Below are positions 50,880 through 60,051 of a stretch of DNA of 64,000 nucleotides, piece by piece. The notes under the pieces were generated by a model that worked only from the letters and a program-made list of their open reading frames with translations, had not been told where the DNA came from and did not search any database. The stretch comes from an uncultured Oscillospiraceae bacterium. Lineage in GTDB: Bacteria > Bacillota > Clostridia > Oscillospirales > Oscillospiraceae. The translations under genes and the position numbers were made by a program. How positions within the stretch are numbered: position 1 is the first letter of the stretch; every line of letters begins with the position of its first letter. Location: NCBI GenBank assembly GCA_934591705.1, contig CAKTPM010000004.1, positions 35,065 to 99,064 of the forward strand, read 5' to 3'.

Positions 50880-51554
50880 ATGGAGTATCGGCACATCGAG
50901 AAGGGGCGGTTTTTGAGCCGTCCCAACCGCTTCATTGCTCAGGTGGAGATGGCGGGGGAGACGCACACCGTCCATGTGAAAAATACCGGCCGCTGCCGGG
51001 AGCTTCTGCAGCCGGGATGCACCGTGTATCTGGAAAAAAGCGAAAACCCCGCCCGGAAAACCGCCTATGACCTGGTGGCGGCGGTGAAGGGGCAGCGGCT
51101 CATCAACCTGGACGCCCAGGCCCCCAACCGGGTATTCGCCGAGTTTGCCGGGCGGTATATCCCGGAGGCGCTGGAGGTGCGCCCGGAGGTCCGCTTCGGG
51201 GACTCCCGGCTGGACTTCTGTGTCCGGACGGCTCAGGGCCTCCGCTTTGTGGAGGTCAAGGGCGTGACCCTGGAGGAGGGCGGCCACACCCGGTTTCCCG
51301 ATGCCCCCACAGAGCGGGGCCTCCGGCACCTGCGGGAGCTGGAGCGGGCGGTGGCGGAGGGCCACCGGGCCACGGCCTTTTTTGTCATCCAGATGGCGGA
51401 TGTGATAGACTTTGCTCCCAATGACGCCACGGATCCCGCCTTCGGCGCGGCTCTGCGCCATGCTCGGGCCGCCGGGGTGGAGGTGGCGGCCTATGACTGC
51501 GCCGTGACCCCTCAGGGACTCACCCTCCGCCGGCCGGTGCCGGTGGTGCTGTAA
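50880..51554 (+). CDS. sfsA: SfsA family protein
   Basis: 224 residues from the ATG at 50880; an in-frame GTG at 50871 is the alternative. Conserved RFIAQVEMAGETHTVHVKNTGRC is split by family motifs GRC and LLQPGC; then RLDFCV and FVEVKGVTLEEGG, a nuclease-like core with the E-x-K pair. SfsA was described as a sugar-fermentation regulator and as a DNA-binding protein; its true role is unsettled. Likely co-transcribed with mntP, 60 bases downstream. Confidence 0.92.
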   Translation: MEYRHIEKGRFLSRPNRFIAQVEMAGETHTVHVKNTGRCRELLQPGCTVYLEKSENPARKTAYDLVAAVKGQRLINLDAQAPNRVFAEFAGRYIPEALEVRPEVRFGDSRLDFCVRTAQGLRFVEVKGVTLEEGGHTRFPDAPTERGLRHLRELERAVAEGHRATAFFVIQMADVIDFAPNDATDPAFGAALRHARAAGVEVAAYDCAVTPQGLTLRRPVPVVL

Positions 51555-51614
51555 GCTCCGCGCAGCCGACGGAGCACCCGCAAAAGGGAAAGAAAGGGAA
51601 AAGAGGAGCGCTTC

Positions 51615-52181
51615 ATGTCACTTACGATGATCCTGCTGACGGCGGTGGGCCTGGCCATGGACGCCTTTGCCGTGGCCGTCTGCAAGGGCCTTGCCATGCC
51701 GGAGGTGGACAAAAAGCTGGCCCTGCGGCTGGCGGCCTACTTCGGCGGCTTTCAGGCCCTGATGCCTCTTTTGGGCTGGCTTCTGGGCTCCCGCTTTGCC
51801 GCCTATGTGCAGCGCTTTGCCCCTTGGATCGCCTTCGGGCTGCTGGCGTTTATCGGCGCGAACATGATCCGGGAGAGCTTCTCCCGGCAGGAGGGGGAGG
51901 ACGAGCCCGGGGAGACCGGCCGCCGGGAGCTTTTGCTGCTGGCCCTGGCCACCAGCATCGACGCCCTGGCCGTGGGGGTCACCTTCTCCGTGCTGGAGCT
52001 GGCGGTATCCGTGTGGGCGGCCTTTGTCCTCATCGGCACCGTGACCTTCTGCATCTCCCTGGCGGGGGTGTGGGTGGGCTGCAGCTTCGGCCGGCGGTAC
52101 AAGAGCCGGGCCGAGTTCGTCGGCGGCTGCATCCTGATCCTCATCGGTCTCAAGGTGCTCCTGGAGCACCTCTTCGGATGA
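51615..52181 (+). CDS. mntP: Manganese efflux pump MntP
   Basis: 188 residues, six TM segments in two repeats. Each repeat has the metal-binding Asp: GLAMDAFAVAVCKG and ATSIDALAVGVTF. A GAGGAG site precedes the ATG. In many bacteria mntP follows a yybP-ykoY manganese riboswitch; I looked between sfsA and mntP and saw only a small GCTCCG/CGGAGC hairpin. Confidence 0.93.
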   Translation: MSLTMILLTAVGLAMDAFAVAVCKGLAMPEVDKKLALRLAAYFGGFQALMPLLGWLLGSRFAAYVQRFAPWIAFGLLAFIGANMIRESFSRQEGEDEPGETGRRELLLLALATSIDALAVGVTFSVLELAVSVWAAFVLIGTVTFCISLAGVWVGCSFGRRYKSRAEFVGGCILILIGLKVLLEHLFG

Positions 52182-52200
52182 GGGATCCTTCTCTGCACAG

Positions 52201-52238
52201 TAAAACACGGGGCACCCTCTGGGGTGCCCCGTGTTTTT
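52201..52238. terminator. Bidirectional terminator after mntP
   Basis: AAAACACGGGGCACCC-TCT-GGGGTGCCCCGTGTTTTT. Confidence 0.9.
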
Positions 52239-52262
52239 ATCTGCAATCGTGAGGGCTGCCGC

Positions 52263-54407
52263 TCACTGCGCCGCCTCAATGGAGGCGGTGCGGAAGATGA
52301 ACTTCACGCTGCCGCTGTCGGTGGTGAAGCCGCGATAGCTCTCGGACACATCGGAGATGGCGTCCAGACGGTCACCCAGACCGCTGAGATCACCGTTCAC
52401 GGCATCCGTCAGCTTCCGGATGCCCTCCTCGTTGAGCTCCTTGAGGCCGTCGGCCAGCTCGCCGGCGCCGCTGCGCAGCTTGCGCACGCCGCTGATGAGC
52501 TCGGGCATGCTGTTATCCAGCTTCACCGCGCCGGCCTTCAGCTCCGCCACACCGGCGGTGTAGGTGAGAAGGCCTGTGTAGAAGGTGTTGTAGCTGTCCA
52601 GCTGCAGCTTGGCAGCCGTCAGGGTCTCCGCAGCGGTGCCCGCCTTGGCGGCAGCGGCCTTGATCTGGTTCTGGACCTCGTCGGAGGCCATATTTTCACG
52701 GATCGTCTGCTGGACCATGGCCTCGGTGTTCTGGGAGATGATGGCCTGGACCTCCTCGGTCTTCATCTGGGCGGCGACGGTGGCGGCGATCTCCTTTTTG
52801 ACCGCCTCTGTCTCCATCTGGGCGGCAACGGCCTCGTTGGTCTTCTGGGTGATGGTGGCCTGGATCTCCTCGGTCTCCATCTGCGCGGCGACGGCGGCCG
52901 CGATCTGACCCTGGACCTCCTCGGTCTTCATCTGGGCGGCAACGGCGGCGTCAACGGCGGCCTTGCTCTCCGCCGGGAGCTGTTCATATTGCTCCTGGGT
53001 CAAATTTTCGGTCTCCAGCACGGCGGCCAGCACCTGCTGCTGCACGGCGGCGGTGACCTTTGCGGTGACCTGCTGCTCCACGGCGGCGGTGACCTGGGGG
53101 GCCGCCTGGGCGCTGATCTTCTCCTGGGCGCCGGCGGTGACCTGCGCGGTGACCTGCTGCTCCACGGCGGCGGTGACGCCGGCCTGGATCTTGCTGCGAT
53201 TGGCCTCCACGGCGGCGGTGACCCTCTGGGTGGCCACGGCGGTGGCCTGCTCCACTACCTTGTCCTGGTCGAACACATTGATGAGCTTCTGCATCTCCTC
53301 AGCGTAGTTGGCGATGGTCAGGGTGGGAACCTCGCCGCCGGCGGCCTCCACGGCCTCCTTCAGCTCGGCATTGCCCTGGAGCTGGGTGTTGACGGTGTCC
53401 AGCAGGGTGTTGAACACCTGGGCGGCGCCGTCATTGAGGGCCGCGCTGTTGGCGTCCAGCTTCTTGAGGCCGGAGGTGAGCTGATCCACGCCGTTGGCCA
53501 GCTTCTTGGAGCTGCTCAAAAGGGTGTCGAGGCCATCGTAGAGCTCGCCGGAGCCGTCGATAAGCTGGGTCATGGCATCGGTGAGCTTATCCATATCCGA
53601 GGAGAGACTGTCGAGATCACCGGTGTCCAGCTCCTCGTCCTTCATGTCGTTGAAAAAGCCGTTGGAGACCAGGGTGAGGGTGGTGTCCAGGGTGAAGTCC
53701 TGCACATCGGCCTCGATCTCCACATAGGTGGGGATCTCCAGCTTGTCGGTGCTGAGATCCAAGCTCTCCTGGAGGCCGGGGAAGGCCATGCCCACCACGG
53801 CGGTGTGGCTGCCGTCCTCCACCAGCTTCCCGTTGGTGACGGACACATGGCTGAAGCGGTCGCTGTCCAGCAGGGCGCCGGTCAGCACGGCGAAGGGCAC
53901 ATAGATCTTCTGCGCCCGGCCGTTCACCACCTTGGTCTCGTATTGAGAATTGGTATAGTCAAAGCGGATGGTCACATGGCCGCTTTTGCCGGCCAGGGCC
54001 TCGGGGGAAACGGCTTTGCCGTCCAGGGTATAGCTCACGGACATGGTCACGGGCAGGGGCTTGTCGCTGGTGCCCTGCCAGCAGGCCTCCCCCTTGACGC
54101 TCTGGGCGCCGGTGAGGGTGTCCTTGGCCTTCTGGGCGGCCTTGGTATCATCGTCGGCATACTGCTGGCTGACGATGACCTTCTCGGCATGGCCGTCAGC
54201 CCCGGCGATGACATACACCGTCTCGCCGGCCTCGGCGGAGGAGGCGGCAGCGGTCACGCTCTGGGTATCGGTCTTGGAATCGGCCTTGGTATCGGTTTTG
54301 GCCTCGGACTTGGCCTTTCCCACGGCGGCGAAGGCGCTTACGCCCGCCAAGCTGCCGATAAGGGCCAGGGCCAGTACGATGGCAAGGATCTTCTTACTGC
54401 GTTTCAT
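52263..54407 (-). CDS. Secreted repeat-rich coiled-coil protein paired with an MMPL transporter
   Basis: 714 residues. Signal peptide (MKRSKKILAIVLALALIGSL, cut after about residue 27), a globular part to about residue 270, then long helical coiled coil. Internal repeats of about 20-22 residues built on AAVAAQMKTEEVQ occur four times (about residues 480-570), and VTAAVEQQVTA-type units precede them. TPR-free and without a C-terminal anchor. The overall plan (globular head, long periplasm-like coil, SGLKKLDANSAALNDGA and LADGLKELNEEG heptads) resembles the soluble part of YhgE/Pip proteins. It overlaps the MMPL gene as ATGA, so the two probably form one complex. Confidence 0.8.
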   Translation of the reverse strand: MKRSKKILAIVLALALIGSLAGVSAFAAVGKAKSEAKTDTKADSKTDTQSVTAAASSAEAGETVYVIAGADGHAEKVIVSQQYADDDTKAAQKAKDTLTGAQSVKGEACWQGTSDKPLPVTMSVSYTLDGKAVSPEALAGKSGHVTIRFDYTNSQYETKVVNGRAQKIYVPFAVLTGALLDSDRFSHVSVTNGKLVEDGSHTAVVGMAFPGLQESLDLSTDKLEIPTYVEIEADVQDFTLDTTLTLVSNGFFNDMKDEELDTGDLDSLSSDMDKLTDAMTQLIDGSGELYDGLDTLLSSSKKLANGVDQLTSGLKKLDANSAALNDGAAQVFNTLLDTVNTQLQGNAELKEAVEAAGGEVPTLTIANYAEEMQKLINVFDQDKVVEQATAVATQRVTAAVEANRSKIQAGVTAAVEQQVTAQVTAGAQEKISAQAAPQVTAAVEQQVTAKVTAAVQQQVLAAVLETENLTQEQYEQLPAESKAAVDAAVAAQMKTEEVQGQIAAAVAAQMETEEIQATITQKTNEAVAAQMETEAVKKEIAATVAAQMKTEEVQAIISQNTEAMVQQTIRENMASDEVQNQIKAAAAKAGTAAETLTAAKLQLDSYNTFYTGLLTYTAGVAELKAGAVKLDNSMPELISGVRKLRSGAGELADGLKELNEEGIRKLTDAVNGDLSGLGDRLDAISDVSESYRGFTTDSGSVKFIFRTASIEAAQ

Positions 54408-56503
54408 AAACTAACAACCTCCTGTTTTTTCTTGGCAACAAGGTGGGACATGCCTCTGGTGGTCCGGCAGATGACGCCGTCGCAGAGAATCAGCAGCGCC
54501 GGCAGCACCAGCAGCACCAGCACCACGCTGATGATGGCGCCCCGGGCCATGAGCATGCACATGGAGCCCACGATATCGATGTTGGAATATACAGCCACGC
54601 CGAAGGTGGCGGCGAAGAGCCCCAGACCGCTGACGATCACGGACGGTGCGGAGGTCCGCAGGGCGGTGTATACCGCGTCCTTGCGTCCGGCGCCGCCCAG
54701 GCGCTCGGTCTTGTAGCGGGTGGTCATCAAGATGGCGTAGTCCACCGTGGCGCCCAGCTGGATGGTGCTGATGCAGATGGGGGCGATGAAGGGCAGCGAC
54801 TGGCCCAGGTAATGGGGCAGGCCCAGGTTGACGAACACCGCCAGCTCAATGACGGCAATGAGCACGAAGGGAAGCAAAATGCTCTTTTCCACCAGGGCGA
54901 TGATCACGAAGATGGCCACGATGGATACGGCGTTGACCACCTGGAAGTCATGGCCGGTGGTGTCGATCATGTCCTTCATGCAGGGGGCCTCGCCGATGAG
55001 CATGCCGCCCTGGTCATATTTCTTGAGGATGGCGTTGAGGGCGTCCAGCTGATCGCTGACGGCGTCGGAGGCCACCTTGTACTCGGAGTTGATGAGCATC
55101 AGCTTCCACTGGCCGTCATCAAGAATGGAGCGCACGGAGTCGGGGAGTATCTCCTCGGGCACCAAGGGGCCGAGGACGCTCTCGAGACCCAGCACATACT
55201 TTACGCCGTCCACCTTCTCCATCTCGGCGATCATGGCCCGCACATCCCGGGAGGGCACATCGGAGTTCACCAGCAGCATGTGGGTGGAGGAGATGTCAAA
55301 GTCCTCCGAGAGCTTGGAGTTGGCAATGACATAGTCAATGTCCTCCGGCAGGCACTGGCCCATGTCGTAGTAGACCTCGTCATTGGTCTTGCTGTAGCCG
55401 TAGTAGGCCGGGCCGATGAGCAGGGCAAAGATGATGAGAAAGACGGGGAACACCCTGCACACGCCCTTGGCAAAGCGGCTCATGTCGGGGATCAGGGACT
55501 TGTGGCGGGTCTTCTGCAGGGGCTTATCCAGCAGCAGGATCATGCTGGGCAGCACGGTCACGCAGCCGAGAACGCCCAGCAGCACGCCCTTGGCCATCAC
55601 GATGCCCAGGTCGCGGCCCAGGGTGAAGGTCATGAAGCACAGGGCGATGAAGCCGGCCACCGTGGTCACGGAGCTGCCGATCACCGAGGCGAAGGTCTCA
55701 TGGATGGCGCTGGCCATGGCGTCCTCGTGGCTCTCCTGCAGGGTGAGCTGCTCATTGTAGCTGTGCCACAGGAAGATGGAGTAGTCCATGGTCACGGCCA
55801 GCTGCAAAACCGCGGACAGGGCCTTGGTGATATAGGAGATCTCACCGAAGAAGTAGTTGCTGCCCAGGTTGAACACGATACAGATACCGATGCTGGCCAG
55901 AAATACGAAGGGCACCAGCCAGCCATCCAGCAGCAGCATCATGGCGGCGCAGGCACAGGCCACGGCCAGAGCCACATAGATGGGCTCCTCCTGCTCGCAG
56001 AGATCCTTGAGGTCGGTGACCAGCGCCGACATGCCGGACACGAAGCACTGCTTGCCGGCGATGGCCCGGATATCCCGGATGGCGTCCATGGTCACATCCT
56101 CGGAGGTGGCCGAGTCGAAGAACACCGCCATCATGGTGGCATTGCCCTGGTTGAAGGCGTTGTAGAGCTTATCCGGCAGCAGCTCCATGGGCACCGACAG
56201 GTCGGCGAAGGAGTCGTACCAAAGCACGGTGTCCACATGCTCCACCTTTTCGATCTTGGCCTTTAAGGCGGCCACATCCTGCTCGGGCATATCCTCCACG
56301 ATGATGAAGGAGAAGGCGCCCTTGCCGAAGTCGTCCTTCAGGGTGTCCTGCCCGATGACGGTGTCCATATCCGCCGGCAGGTAGTTGAGCATATCGTAGT
56401 TGATGCGGGTCTTGAGCATGCCCAGCACCGAGGGGACCATCAACACCAGCGCCGCAAAGAGGATGAGGGCGCGGTTTTTGACAATGGTTTTCGCAAAACG
56501 CAT
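54404..56503 (-). CDS. MMPL/RND-superfamily transporter
   Basis: 699 residues from the ATG at 56503. Twelve TM segments in two halves, each half opened by one TM and an extracytoplasmic loop (about 30-190 and 375-530). The proton-relay-like Asp-Tyr motifs VTMDYSIFLWHSYNEQ and GATVDYAILMTTRY lie at the same place in each half. Members export lipids, siderophores or hydrophobic drugs. Operon with TetR-controlled DUF308 upstream and the coiled-coil protein downstream. Confidence 0.9.
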   Translation of the reverse strand: MRFAKTIVKNRALILFAALVLMVPSVLGMLKTRINYDMLNYLPADMDTVIGQDTLKDDFGKGAFSFIIVEDMPEQDVAALKAKIEKVEHVDTVLWYDSFADLSVPMELLPDKLYNAFNQGNATMMAVFFDSATSEDVTMDAIRDIRAIAGKQCFVSGMSALVTDLKDLCEQEEPIYVALAVACACAAMMLLLDGWLVPFVFLASIGICIVFNLGSNYFFGEISYITKALSAVLQLAVTMDYSIFLWHSYNEQLTLQESHEDAMASAIHETFASVIGSSVTTVAGFIALCFMTFTLGRDLGIVMAKGVLLGVLGCVTVLPSMILLLDKPLQKTRHKSLIPDMSRFAKGVCRVFPVFLIIFALLIGPAYYGYSKTNDEVYYDMGQCLPEDIDYVIANSKLSEDFDISSTHMLLVNSDVPSRDVRAMIAEMEKVDGVKYVLGLESVLGPLVPEEILPDSVRSILDDGQWKLMLINSEYKVASDAVSDQLDALNAILKKYDQGGMLIGEAPCMKDMIDTTGHDFQVVNAVSIVAIFVIIALVEKSILLPFVLIAVIELAVFVNLGLPHYLGQSLPFIAPICISTIQLGATVDYAILMTTRYKTERLGGAGRKDAVYTALRTSAPSVIVSGLGLFAATFGVAVYSNIDIVGSMCMLMARGAIISVVLVLLVLPALLILCDGVICRTTRGMSHLVAKKKQEVVSL

Positions 56504-56526
56504 GGGGTCAGTCGTCCTTTCCAAAA

Positions 56527-57114
56527 TCAAGTATCAAGATCATCAAATTCCGTCTCATCGAGCCGCTGGTGCTCTACGATCTTCACCGTACACAGCGCCA
56601 CCGAGAGATTCAGTATGCCGTCCGAGAGAAGGGACAGGCCCATCAGGGCCGTGAGCACCTGGACGCCGGCGGAGGGGCGGAACACCAGCACCACGCCGAT
56701 GGCGCCGGTGAGGATGGCCAGCACCAGCACCAGCCACCAGGAGCGGATGCCGAAGCGCCGGGAGTCCATGGCGATCTGGATCTTAAATAGACCGTCCGCC
56801 AGAACGGGGATGCCGAACATCACGCACAGAAAGCTCATGGCATTGCTGGGCTGGCTGAGGGTGATGACACCCAGCACCGCCAGCAGGATGCCGAAGGCCA
56901 GGTCGTACTGGAAGGCCAGCCGGAACAGATCTCGGGAGAAGTAGCCGGCGATCTTCACACCGCCGAACACGATCATGCCGATGCCCAGCAGCCGGCCGAT
57001 CCAGGCCGCCGAGGACTCTGGCCGGAACAGCAGCACGCCGCCCAGCACACAGAAAAGGACCGAGACGATGATGTAGCCGGTCTTTGCCACCTTCATGGGA
57101 GTGGAGGAGCGCAT
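56527..57114 (-). CDS. DUF308 (HdeD-like) membrane protein
   Basis: 195 residues from the ATG at 57114. Six TM segments in three pairs (IIVSVLFCVLGGVLLFRPE, ILLAVLGVITLSQPSNAM, AILTGAIGVVLVFRPSAG), the repeated hairpin typical of DUF308. The C-terminus is a short acidic tail (DETEFDDLDT). E. coli HdeD is acid-stress related; no function is established for Firmicute members. First gene of the MMPL operon. Confidence 0.88.
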   Translation of the reverse strand: MRSSTPMKVAKTGYIIVSVLFCVLGGVLLFRPESSAAWIGRLLGIGMIVFGGVKIAGYFSRDLFRLAFQYDLAFGILLAVLGVITLSQPSNAMSFLCVMFGIPVLADGLFKIQIAMDSRRFGIRSWWLVLVLAILTGAIGVVLVFRPSAGVQVLTALMGLSLLSDGILNLSVALCTVKIVEHQRLDETEFDDLDT

Positions 57115-57152
57115 TTTTTCATGACCTCTTTTCGTTTTTATCTTTTTTACAG

Positions 57153-57186
57153 TACGCAGTGTAGCACGCAGCCCCGCCTCTGAAAA
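57153..57186 (-). promoter_or_regulatory. Promoter and candidate TetR operator of the DUF308-MMPL operon
   Basis: Minus strand TTTTCA (57181-57186), 17-base spacer, TACACT (57158-57163). The -10 lies inside the imperfect palindrome TACGCAGTGTA (57153-57163), a plausible site for the adjacent TetR protein. Confidence 0.5.
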
Positions 57187-57198
57187 TGGACAGAGAAA

Positions 57199-57229
57199 CA
57201 GCCGCTGTCCGAAACTCGGACAGCGGCTG
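57199..57229 (-). terminator. Terminator after the tetR gene
   Basis: CAGCCGCTGTCCG, loop of five, CGGACAGCGGCTG; TTTCTC follows on the minus strand, a modest T-run. Confidence 0.72.
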
Positions 57230-57273
57230 CTGAATGTCTGCTTTTTGGGCAAAGGGGGCCCTTTGTCTGAAAT

Positions 57274-57834
57274 TTACGAAAGCTCGCGGCTGTGCTGTAT
57301 GATCAGCTCCGGGATGCCGTGGCTCAGCTGGAGCATCCGGTGGAGGTCGTCATAGGCCGCGTCGGTCATGCCCTGCTCGATCCAGTCCACACACAGGCCG
57401 AAGAGCTGGCACTTCATAAAGCGGATCACGATCCGGCGGTCGCTCTCGGAGACCGCGTCGGCCGGGAAGGCGGTGGTGATATAGGACTGCACCGCGTGCT
57501 CGCACAGCCGCAGCAGGTTGGTGGTGAAAAGCTCCCGGTTGGCCGAGCGGTAGATGTGCATGACCCCCTGCTTATTGTCCAGCGCGAAGCGGAAGGCCAC
57601 ATGGAAGCACTCGTCCAGGGAGGATATGGAGGGGTATGCCTGAATGAGCTGCTCGGTCTGCTCGGTGACGATCTCGGCCAGCAGGGCGGGGATGTCGGCG
57701 AAGTGGTAGTAGAAGGAGTTGCGGTTGATGCCGCAGTCCTCCACAATGTCCCGCACGGTGATCTTGCTGAGAGGGCGCTGGTTGAGCAGCTTCAAAAATG
57801 AGGCCTTGATCGCCTGCTTGGTAAAGTTCGCCAT
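57274..57834 (-). CDS. TetR/AcrR-family regulator
   Basis: 186 residues. HTH at about 20-45: KITVRDIVEDCGINRNSFYY, then HFADIPALL. The C-terminal ligand domain resembles the TetR_C_7 group. It lies upstream of and in the same orientation as the DUF308-MMPL operon but has its own promoter and a terminator between, so it probably controls that operon from its own transcript. Inducer unknown. Confidence 0.88.
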   Translation of the reverse strand: MANFTKQAIKASFLKLLNQRPLSKITVRDIVEDCGINRNSFYYHFADIPALLAEIVTEQTEQLIQAYPSISSLDECFHVAFRFALDNKQGVMHIYRSANRELFTTNLLRLCEHAVQSYITTAFPADAVSESDRRIVIRFMKCQLFGLCVDWIEQGMTDAAYDDLHRMLQLSHGIPELIIQHSRELS

Positions 57835-57872
57835 GGGCTCCTCCTTTGCGGCAGAAGTTTTCTTTCATAAAA

Positions 57873-57901
57873 AGTATAGCATAAGCCGGGCGGCGGCGCA
57901 A
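57873..57901 (-). promoter_or_regulatory. Promoter of the tetR gene
   Basis: Minus strand TTGCGC (57896-57901), 17-base spacer, TATACT (57873-57878). Confidence 0.65.
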
Positions 57902-57922
57902 GGGCGCACCGGGCGGCAGCGC

Positions 57923-58417
57923 TCACTTTTCCCTATCCCGCAGGGCTTGCTCCAGGGCTTCCTGCCGGGCCAGGATGGCGGTGACCTTGTCATAGAGGTC
58001 CTCGATCATGATCTCCGTTTTCAGGTTCACCTTGTAGTCGTTCTCCGCCCGGCGGCGGTCCTTCTCCTCCTGGCGGTTCTGGCTCATCATAATGAGGGGC
58101 GCCTGGATGGCCGCCACGCAGGAGAGCACCAAATTCAGCAGGATGAAGGGGTAGGGGTCGAAGGCCTTCAGGGCCAGCAGCACATTGATCACCATCCACA
58201 GCACCAGCACCCCGGTGAAGGAGAAGATGAAGGCCCAGCTTCCGGCAAATTTGGCAATGGCGTCCGCCGCCCGCTGCCCCAGGGTATATTTCTCCCGCTC
58301 TCCGGCGGGATTCTGGGAGATCTTGCTGTCTGCCAGCAGGTTGAGGACCTCCTCGTCTGTCATGTCGTGGCGGATGTCCTCCAGGACCTCCCGCAGGAGC
58401 TTTCTGTTTTCTTTCAT
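57923..58417 (-). CDS. DUF1003 membrane protein
   Basis: 164 residues from the ATG at 58417; a GTG at 58426 is the alternative. N-terminal soluble helix, two TM segments (WAFIFSFTGVLVLWMVINVLL and PFILLNLVLSCVAAIQAPLIM), then the conserved MMSQNRQEEKDRRRAENDY and a coiled coil. DUF1003 proteins are widespread and uncharacterised. Apparently monocistronic; I could not see a convincing terminator after it. Confidence 0.88.
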   Translation of the reverse strand: MKENRKLLREVLEDIRHDMTDEEVLNLLADSKISQNPAGEREKYTLGQRAADAIAKFAGSWAFIFSFTGVLVLWMVINVLLALKAFDPYPFILLNLVLSCVAAIQAPLIMMSQNRQEEKDRRRAENDYKVNLKTEIMIEDLYDKVTAILARQEALEQALRDREK

Positions 58418-58558
58418 GATGTCCACTCTTTTCTGATCGTTTTTCCACAGTATAACAGCTTTTCCGGGGAAATTCCAGAAAAAAATCCGCCGCCTCCGCC
58501 TGACGGCGCGAAAGGAAAGAGGAAAGCGAGGCGGAAGGCGCCGGGGCGCTCGCCCGGT

Positions 58559-58587
58559 TTGACAGGGTATAAACTTTGTGATATGAT
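58559..58587 (+). promoter_or_regulatory. Promoter of the MATE gene
   Basis: Perfect TTGACA (58559-58564), 17-base spacer, TATGAT (58582-58587). Confidence 0.8.
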
Positions 58588-58626
58588 AAAAAATACCATA
58601 ATTTTAAGAAAGGACTTCCATCCAAA

Positions 58627-59952
58627 ATGACGGAAAATCGTTCCCTGCTCTCGCAATACTCCCGCTTCGCTATGGCCACCGTGTCTTCGCTGCTGGTATT
58701 CTCGCTCTACTCTATGGTGGACGCGCTGTTCGTGTCCTGGGGCGTCAATGAATACGCCATGAGCGGCGTAAACCTGGCTGTGCCATACTCCAACGCTCTG
58801 TTCTCCATCGCGGTGCTCTTCGCCGTCGGCACCAGCACCATCATCGCCATCTACCTGGGACAGAACAAAATTGAGGACGCTAACCGCCTATTCAGCCAAA
58901 ACATCGCGGTGCTGACGGTCATCAGCATCGTCGTCACCGCGGCGACCCTGTGCTTCCTGCCGGGCTTTACCCGGCTCCTGGGCGCCGACGAGGCCACCTA
59001 TATCCACACCTACGATTACCTGCGGGGCATCGTTCCCTTCTCCGCTTGCTTTATCGTTTCTTATAACCTGGAGATCCTTATCAAAACCGACGGCTATCCC
59101 CGCAAGGCCTTCTGGACGGTCATCGCCGGCTGCCTTTGCAACTGCGTGCTGGACTATATCGCCATCTTCCCCCTGCAGATGGGCACCTACGGCGCGGCGG
59201 TGGCCACGGGCTTGAGCCAGCTTTTGACCTGCTGCGTGTATCTGCACCATTTCCTGCGGGAAAAGACCACCTTCCACTTCACCCGCTTCCGCCTGGATTA
59301 TTCCATCTACAAGCGGCTTTTGCCCCTGGGCGTGCCCGACGGCATCACCGAGATCTGCAACGGCCTGATGATCTTTCTTTTCAACCGCACCATCCTCCGC
59401 TGCCTGGGGGATGACGGCCTGGTGAGCTATACCATCATCGCCTACACCGGCACCGTGGTCATCAACTGCCTGGTGGGCTTCTCCCAGGCGGCCCAGCCCC
59501 TGGTCAGCTATCACTACGGCAAAAACGAGCCGGAGGCCTGCCGGAAGCTGCTGAAATATGCCGCTGTCGGCGCAGGTGGCTTTGCCCTCATCGTGTGGAC
59601 GGTGCTGCGCTTCGGCGGCGGGTTCTTGGTCCGGGCCTTCCTGGGCTCGGAAAACCCGGCCCTCAATGCCCAGTCCCTGCTGGCCCTGCAGGATTACAGC
59701 TATTCCTACCTGCTGGTGGGCTTCAATATCGTCATCGGCGGGTATCTCACCGCCCGGGAACGGGCCCAGAGTGCGCTGATCATCTCCGTGAGCCGCGGGT
59801 TCGTGGTGCAGGCCAGCGTGCTGCTCCTCCTGAGCTACACCCTGGCGGGGAACACCATCTGGTTCGCCCCCCTCATCAGCGAGGCACTGACGCTGGTGCT
59901 GGCGGTGCTGCTGCTCCGGCGTGAAATGCGCCGCAAGGTTCTGGCGGCATAA
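58627..59952 (+). CDS. MATE-family multidrug/cation efflux transporter
   Basis: 441 residues, twelve TM segments in two homologous halves (SLYSMVDALFVSWGV at the first helix; ILIKTDGYPRKAF and GFSQAAQPLVSYHYG as the usual loop motifs). Exports cationic compounds with Na+ or H+. AAGGAC lies about 10 bases ahead of the ATG. Monocistronic. Confidence 0.92.
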   Translation: MTENRSLLSQYSRFAMATVSSLLVFSLYSMVDALFVSWGVNEYAMSGVNLAVPYSNALFSIAVLFAVGTSTIIAIYLGQNKIEDANRLFSQNIAVLTVISIVVTAATLCFLPGFTRLLGADEATYIHTYDYLRGIVPFSACFIVSYNLEILIKTDGYPRKAFWTVIAGCLCNCVLDYIAIFPLQMGTYGAAVATGLSQLLTCCVYLHHFLREKTTFHFTRFRLDYSIYKRLLPLGVPDGITEICNGLMIFLFNRTILRCLGDDGLVSYTIIAYTGTVVINCLVGFSQAAQPLVSYHYGKNEPEACRKLLKYAAVGAGGFALIVWTVLRFGGGFLVRAFLGSENPALNAQSLLALQDYSYSYLLVGFNIVIGGYLTARERAQSALIISVSRGFVVQASVLLLLSYTLAGNTIWFAPLISEALTLVLAVLLLRREMRRKVLAA

Positions 59953-59974
59953 GCGTGTCAAAAGCGTATACAGT

Positions 59975-60017
59975 GAATAAGCAAAACCTCCGGCCCAGCC
60001 GGAGGTTTTGCTTATTC
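59975..60017. terminator. Bidirectional hairpin between the MATE and kinase genes
   Basis: GAATAAGCAAAACCTCCGGC pairs with GCCGGAGGTTTTGCTTATTC, a 20-bp inverted repeat with a 3-base centre; the A/T-rich lower stem stands in for a T-run. Confidence 0.8.
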
Positions 60018-60051
60018 AATCGATGATTTGATCAGTGATTTGATCGTTGCT

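Noticed and set aside
51555..51614. Possible yybP-ykoY manganese riboswitch before mntP
   Set aside because: The gap is only 60 bases and shows one small hairpin, without the conserved loops of that riboswitch.
52224..54716. 830-codon plus-strand frame opposite the coiled-coil gene
   Set aside because: Gly/Leu/His-rich low-complexity translation caused by the repeats on the other strand; the minus-strand gene has signal peptide, coiled coil and operon context.
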